DNA of 7,246 nucleotides from Comamonadaceae bacterium (GTDB lineage: Bacteria > Pseudomonadota > Gammaproteobacteria > Burkholderiales > Burkholderiaceae_C). A program made the position numbers and the translations under genes. Location: NCBI GenBank assembly GCA_027490555.1, contig JAIXXW010000164.1, forward strand, positions 1-7,246, written 5' to 3'. Positions within the stretch are counted from its first letter, which is position 1. Every line of letters starts with the position of its first letter. Below the pieces are notes generated by a model, which had not been told where the DNA came from, did no database searches, and saw only the letters and a list, made by a program, of their open reading frames with translations. Of this stretch, positions 5,732 to 7,246 are shown piece by piece.

Positions 5732-6586
5732 ATGGGTGATTTTGAATCTCTCCAGCCCCGCGCCTGGACCTTGCCCAATGGGGTGCAGCTGCACAGCGTG
5801 CGCGAAGGCAGGGGCGCGCCCCTGGTGTTCATCCACGGGGCCATGGGCGACTGGCGCTCCTGGGCTGCCCAGTGGCCCGCCTTCAGGCCGCACTTCGACT
5901 GCATCAGCTACAGCCGGCGTTACAGTTTTCCCAACCACAACGACATGGCCTCGCCGGACCACGGCGCCCTGCACGAAGCCCTGGACCTGACGCTGCTGCT
6001 GGATGCCATGGGCATCGATCGCGCCATCCTGGTGGGCAGCTCCTACGGCGCCTTCACCGCGCTGGCACTGGCCGTCCAGTCGCCGCAGCGGGTGCAGGCG
6101 GTGGTGGCGGTCGAGCCACCCATGATGAAGTACGCCCACTGCAGCCCCCAGGGGCGGGCCGTGGCCGAGGCCTTTCGGCGCGAAGTGATCGCGCCGGCGA
6201 ATGCCGCTTTCTTGGCGGGGCAGGATGAACGCGCCGCACAGATCATGACCGGCGGCATCAATGGTGGGCAATCCCCGGTGAACACGGGCGAGGCCATGGC
6301 GCGCCGGCTGCAAAACCTGCGGGCCATGAAAATGCTGGCGCTCTCCAGCGACGAATTCCCGCTGCTGAGCCCGCAGCAACTGGCTCAACTGGCCATGCCG
6401 GTGCTGCTGCTGGCAGGGCAGCAAACCCAGCCCGTGCACCGGGCCATCTTCGAAAACGTCTGCGCCGCCATGCCGCAGGCCCGCCACGCCTGGGTCGAAG
6501 GCGCGGGCCATGGCGTGACCCGCGAACAACCCGAGGCTTTCAACCGACTGGCCCTGGACTTTTTGCTCGCGCCAGCGCCAGGCTGA
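5732..6586 (+). CDS. Alpha/beta hydrolase with Ser nucleophile
   Basis: 284 residues, full length for the fold and without a signal peptide. Visible: LVFIHGAMGDWRSW (31-44) with the oxyanion HG; the nucleophile elbow GSSYGA (102-107) with Ser104; and the base His260 in EGAGHGV (256-262). The usual acid after strand 7 (GxxD) reads GQQTQP (229-234), with no Asp; Glu128 after strand 6 in VAVEPP is the likely acid, as in haloalkane dehalogenases of the LinB/DhaA group and in related hydrolases. The enzyme probably cleaves an ester, lactone or C-C bond of a small cytoplasmic substrate; the exact reaction is not deducible. The start lies 4 bases after the receptor stop with no convincing Shine-Dalgarno sequence, so it is probably co-transcribed and coupled with the receptor, suggesting that it processes the captured compound or a derivative. 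Confidence 0.9.
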   Translation: MGDFESLQPRAWTLPNGVQLHSVREGRGAPLVFIHGAMGDWRSWAAQWPAFRPHFDCISYSRRYSFPNHNDMASPDHGALHEALDLTLLLDAMGIDRAILVGSSYGAFTALALAVQSPQRVQAVVAVEPPMMKYAHCSPQGRAVAEAFRREVIAPANAAFLAGQDERAAQIMTGGINGGQSPVNTGEAMARRLQNLRAMKMLALSSDEFPLLSPQQLAQLAMPVLLLAGQQTQPVHRAIFENVCAAMPQARHAWVEGAGHGVTREQPEAFNRLALDFLLAPAPG

Positions 6587-6604
6587 GGGGTGCCACCGCC
6601 TCAG
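6583..6604. terminator. Hairpin between convergent hydrolase and DAHP synthase genes
   Basis: CTGAGG (6583-6588) pairs with CCTCAG (6599-6604), and the stem continues as GGT/ACC after one bulged base, closing a 3-base loop. It covers the hydrolase stop codon and fills the 33-base gap between convergent genes, as a two-way terminator would. There is no T-run on either side, so it may only protect mRNA ends or be incidental. Confidence 0.3.
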
Positions 6605-6619
6605 GCGCTGCGCGACCCT

Positions 6620-7246
6620 TCAGGCCACGGCCACCGCGGTGCGGCGCTTTTGCACCGCCTGCGCCAGCGCACCGAGCACCGGCACGGTCTGCGCCATGCT
6701 GATGCAGGCGTCGGTGATCGACACCCCATAGGCCAGGGGCTGGCCGGCGATCAGGTCTTGCCGGCCCTCGTTCAGGTGGCTCTCGATCATCAGGCCCATG
6801 ATGCGGCGGTCGCCGGCGGCCACCTGCGCGGCCACATCGTGGGCGACCTCGATTTGCCTGGCGTGCTGCTTGCTGCTGTTGGCATGCGACACGTCCACCA
6901 TGAGCTGCGGCGCGATGCCGCTGGCCTGCAGCACCTGGCAGGCGGCCTGCACATCGGCGGCCGAATAGTTGGGCGCTTTGCCGCCGCGCAAGATGATGTG
7001 CACGTCCTGGTTGCCACGCGTCTCAAAAATCGCCGCCTGACCCATCTTGGTCATGCCCATGAAGGCGTGTGCGGCCTTGGCCGCCACCACCGCGTCGGCG
7101 GCCACCTTGACACCGCCGTCGGTGCCGTTCTTGAAGCCCACCGGGCACGACAGGCCGCTGGCGAGCTGGCGGTGGCTTTGGCTTTCGGTGGTGCGGGCAC
7201 CGATCGCGCCCCAGCTGACCAGGTCGCTGATGTACTGCGGGCTGAG
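6620..7246 (-). CDS. Class I DAHP synthase (3-deoxy-7-phosphoheptulonate synthase), C-terminal part
   Basis: 208 residues are visible before the TGA at 6622-6620; the N-terminal 140-150 residues lie beyond the window. The enzyme joins phosphoenolpyruvate and erythrose 4-phosphate in the first step of aromatic amino acid synthesis. The fragment follows E. coli AroG closely: SPQYISDLVSWGAIGARTTE (2-21), GLSCPVGFKNGTDGGVKVAA (31-50), HIILRGGKAPNYSA (83-96), MVDVSHANSSKQ (115-126), IMGLMIESHLNEG (149-161) and LAYGVSITDACI (171-182). The His of SHANSS, Glu of IESHL and Asp of ITDAC are the metal ligands in AroG, and the Lys and Arg of GFKNG and GARTTES are substrate-binding. A GTG at 7141 is only the internal Val of CPVGF, not a start. 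Which aromatic end product inhibits it cannot be decided without the N-terminus. It converges on the hydrolase gene and is probably unrelated to it. Confidence 0.96.
   Translation of the reverse strand, partial: LSPQYISDLVSWGAIGARTTESQSHRQLASGLSCPVGFKNGTDGGVKVAADAVVAAKAAHAFMGMTKMGQAAIFETRGNQDVHIILRGGKAPNYSAADVQAACQVLQASGIAPQLMVDVSHANSSKQHARQIEVAHDVAAQVAAGDRRIMGLMIESHLNEGRQDLIAGQPLAYGVSITDACISMAQTVPVLGALAQAVQKRRTAVAVA

Noticed and set aside
4702..5904. 400-codon minus-strand frame opposite the Bug receptor
   Set aside because: The opposite strand carries an unmistakable Bug receptor with signal peptide and Shine-Dalgarno sequence; the antisense frame is low-complexity.
1..7246. CRISPR array, tRNA, rRNA, insertion sequence or attachment site
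   Set aside because: I saw no regularly spaced repeats, no tRNA-like cloverleaf, no transposase motifs and no long terminal inverted repeats.

Overview
The window is GC-rich and densely coding, with short gaps, three very tight gene junctions and protein families (Bug-type periplasmic receptor, LysR regulator, YeeN-like YebC paralog, EamA transporter) that together suggest a beta-proteobacterium of the order Burkholderiales, probably Comamonadaceae. This placement rests on protein resemblance and gene content recalled from memory, not on a database search. No rRNA, tRNA, CRISPR array, insertion sequence or phage gene is visible, and no stretch over about 130 bases lacks a gene.

Layout. (1) Bases 1-1708, minus strand: a two-gene operon in which an Asp-nucleophile alpha/beta hydrolase of the haloacetate/fluoroacetate dehalogenase family (797-1708) overlaps by four bases an EamA/DMT-type transporter cut off by the window edge (1-800). 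(2) Bases 1709-1838: a divergent control region holding two short perfect palindromes. (3) Bases 1839-3138, plus strand: a YebC/YeeN family protein and a two-CBS-domain protein, with a small hairpin between them. (4) Bases 3186-4624, minus strand: a LysR-type regulator followed, with a four-base overlap, by a DUF3237 protein. (5) Bases 4735-6586, plus strand, divergent from the LysR gene: a Bug/TctC-type substrate-binding receptor with an export signal, then four bases later a Ser-nucleophile alpha/beta hydrolase. (6) Bases 6620-7246, minus strand: the C-terminal 208 residues of a class I DAHP synthase, the first enzyme of the shikimate pathway, running off the window end.

How it may work together. 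Bases 3186-6586 look like one regulated module: a LysR regulator divergent from an uptake receptor plus a hydrolase, with a DUF3237 protein coupled to the regulator. The most economical reading is recognition, capture and hydrolysis of a small organic acid or ester, but the substrate is unknown and no TctA/TctB membrane partner is present. The dehalogenase-transporter operon is a second self-contained accessory unit. YebC, the CBS protein and DAHP synthase look like general cellular genes. I see no clearly new multi-gene system; the most interesting items are the complete fluoroacetate-dehalogenase active-site set, its coupling to a transporter, and the divergent LysR/DUF3237 - Bug/hydrolase cluster.
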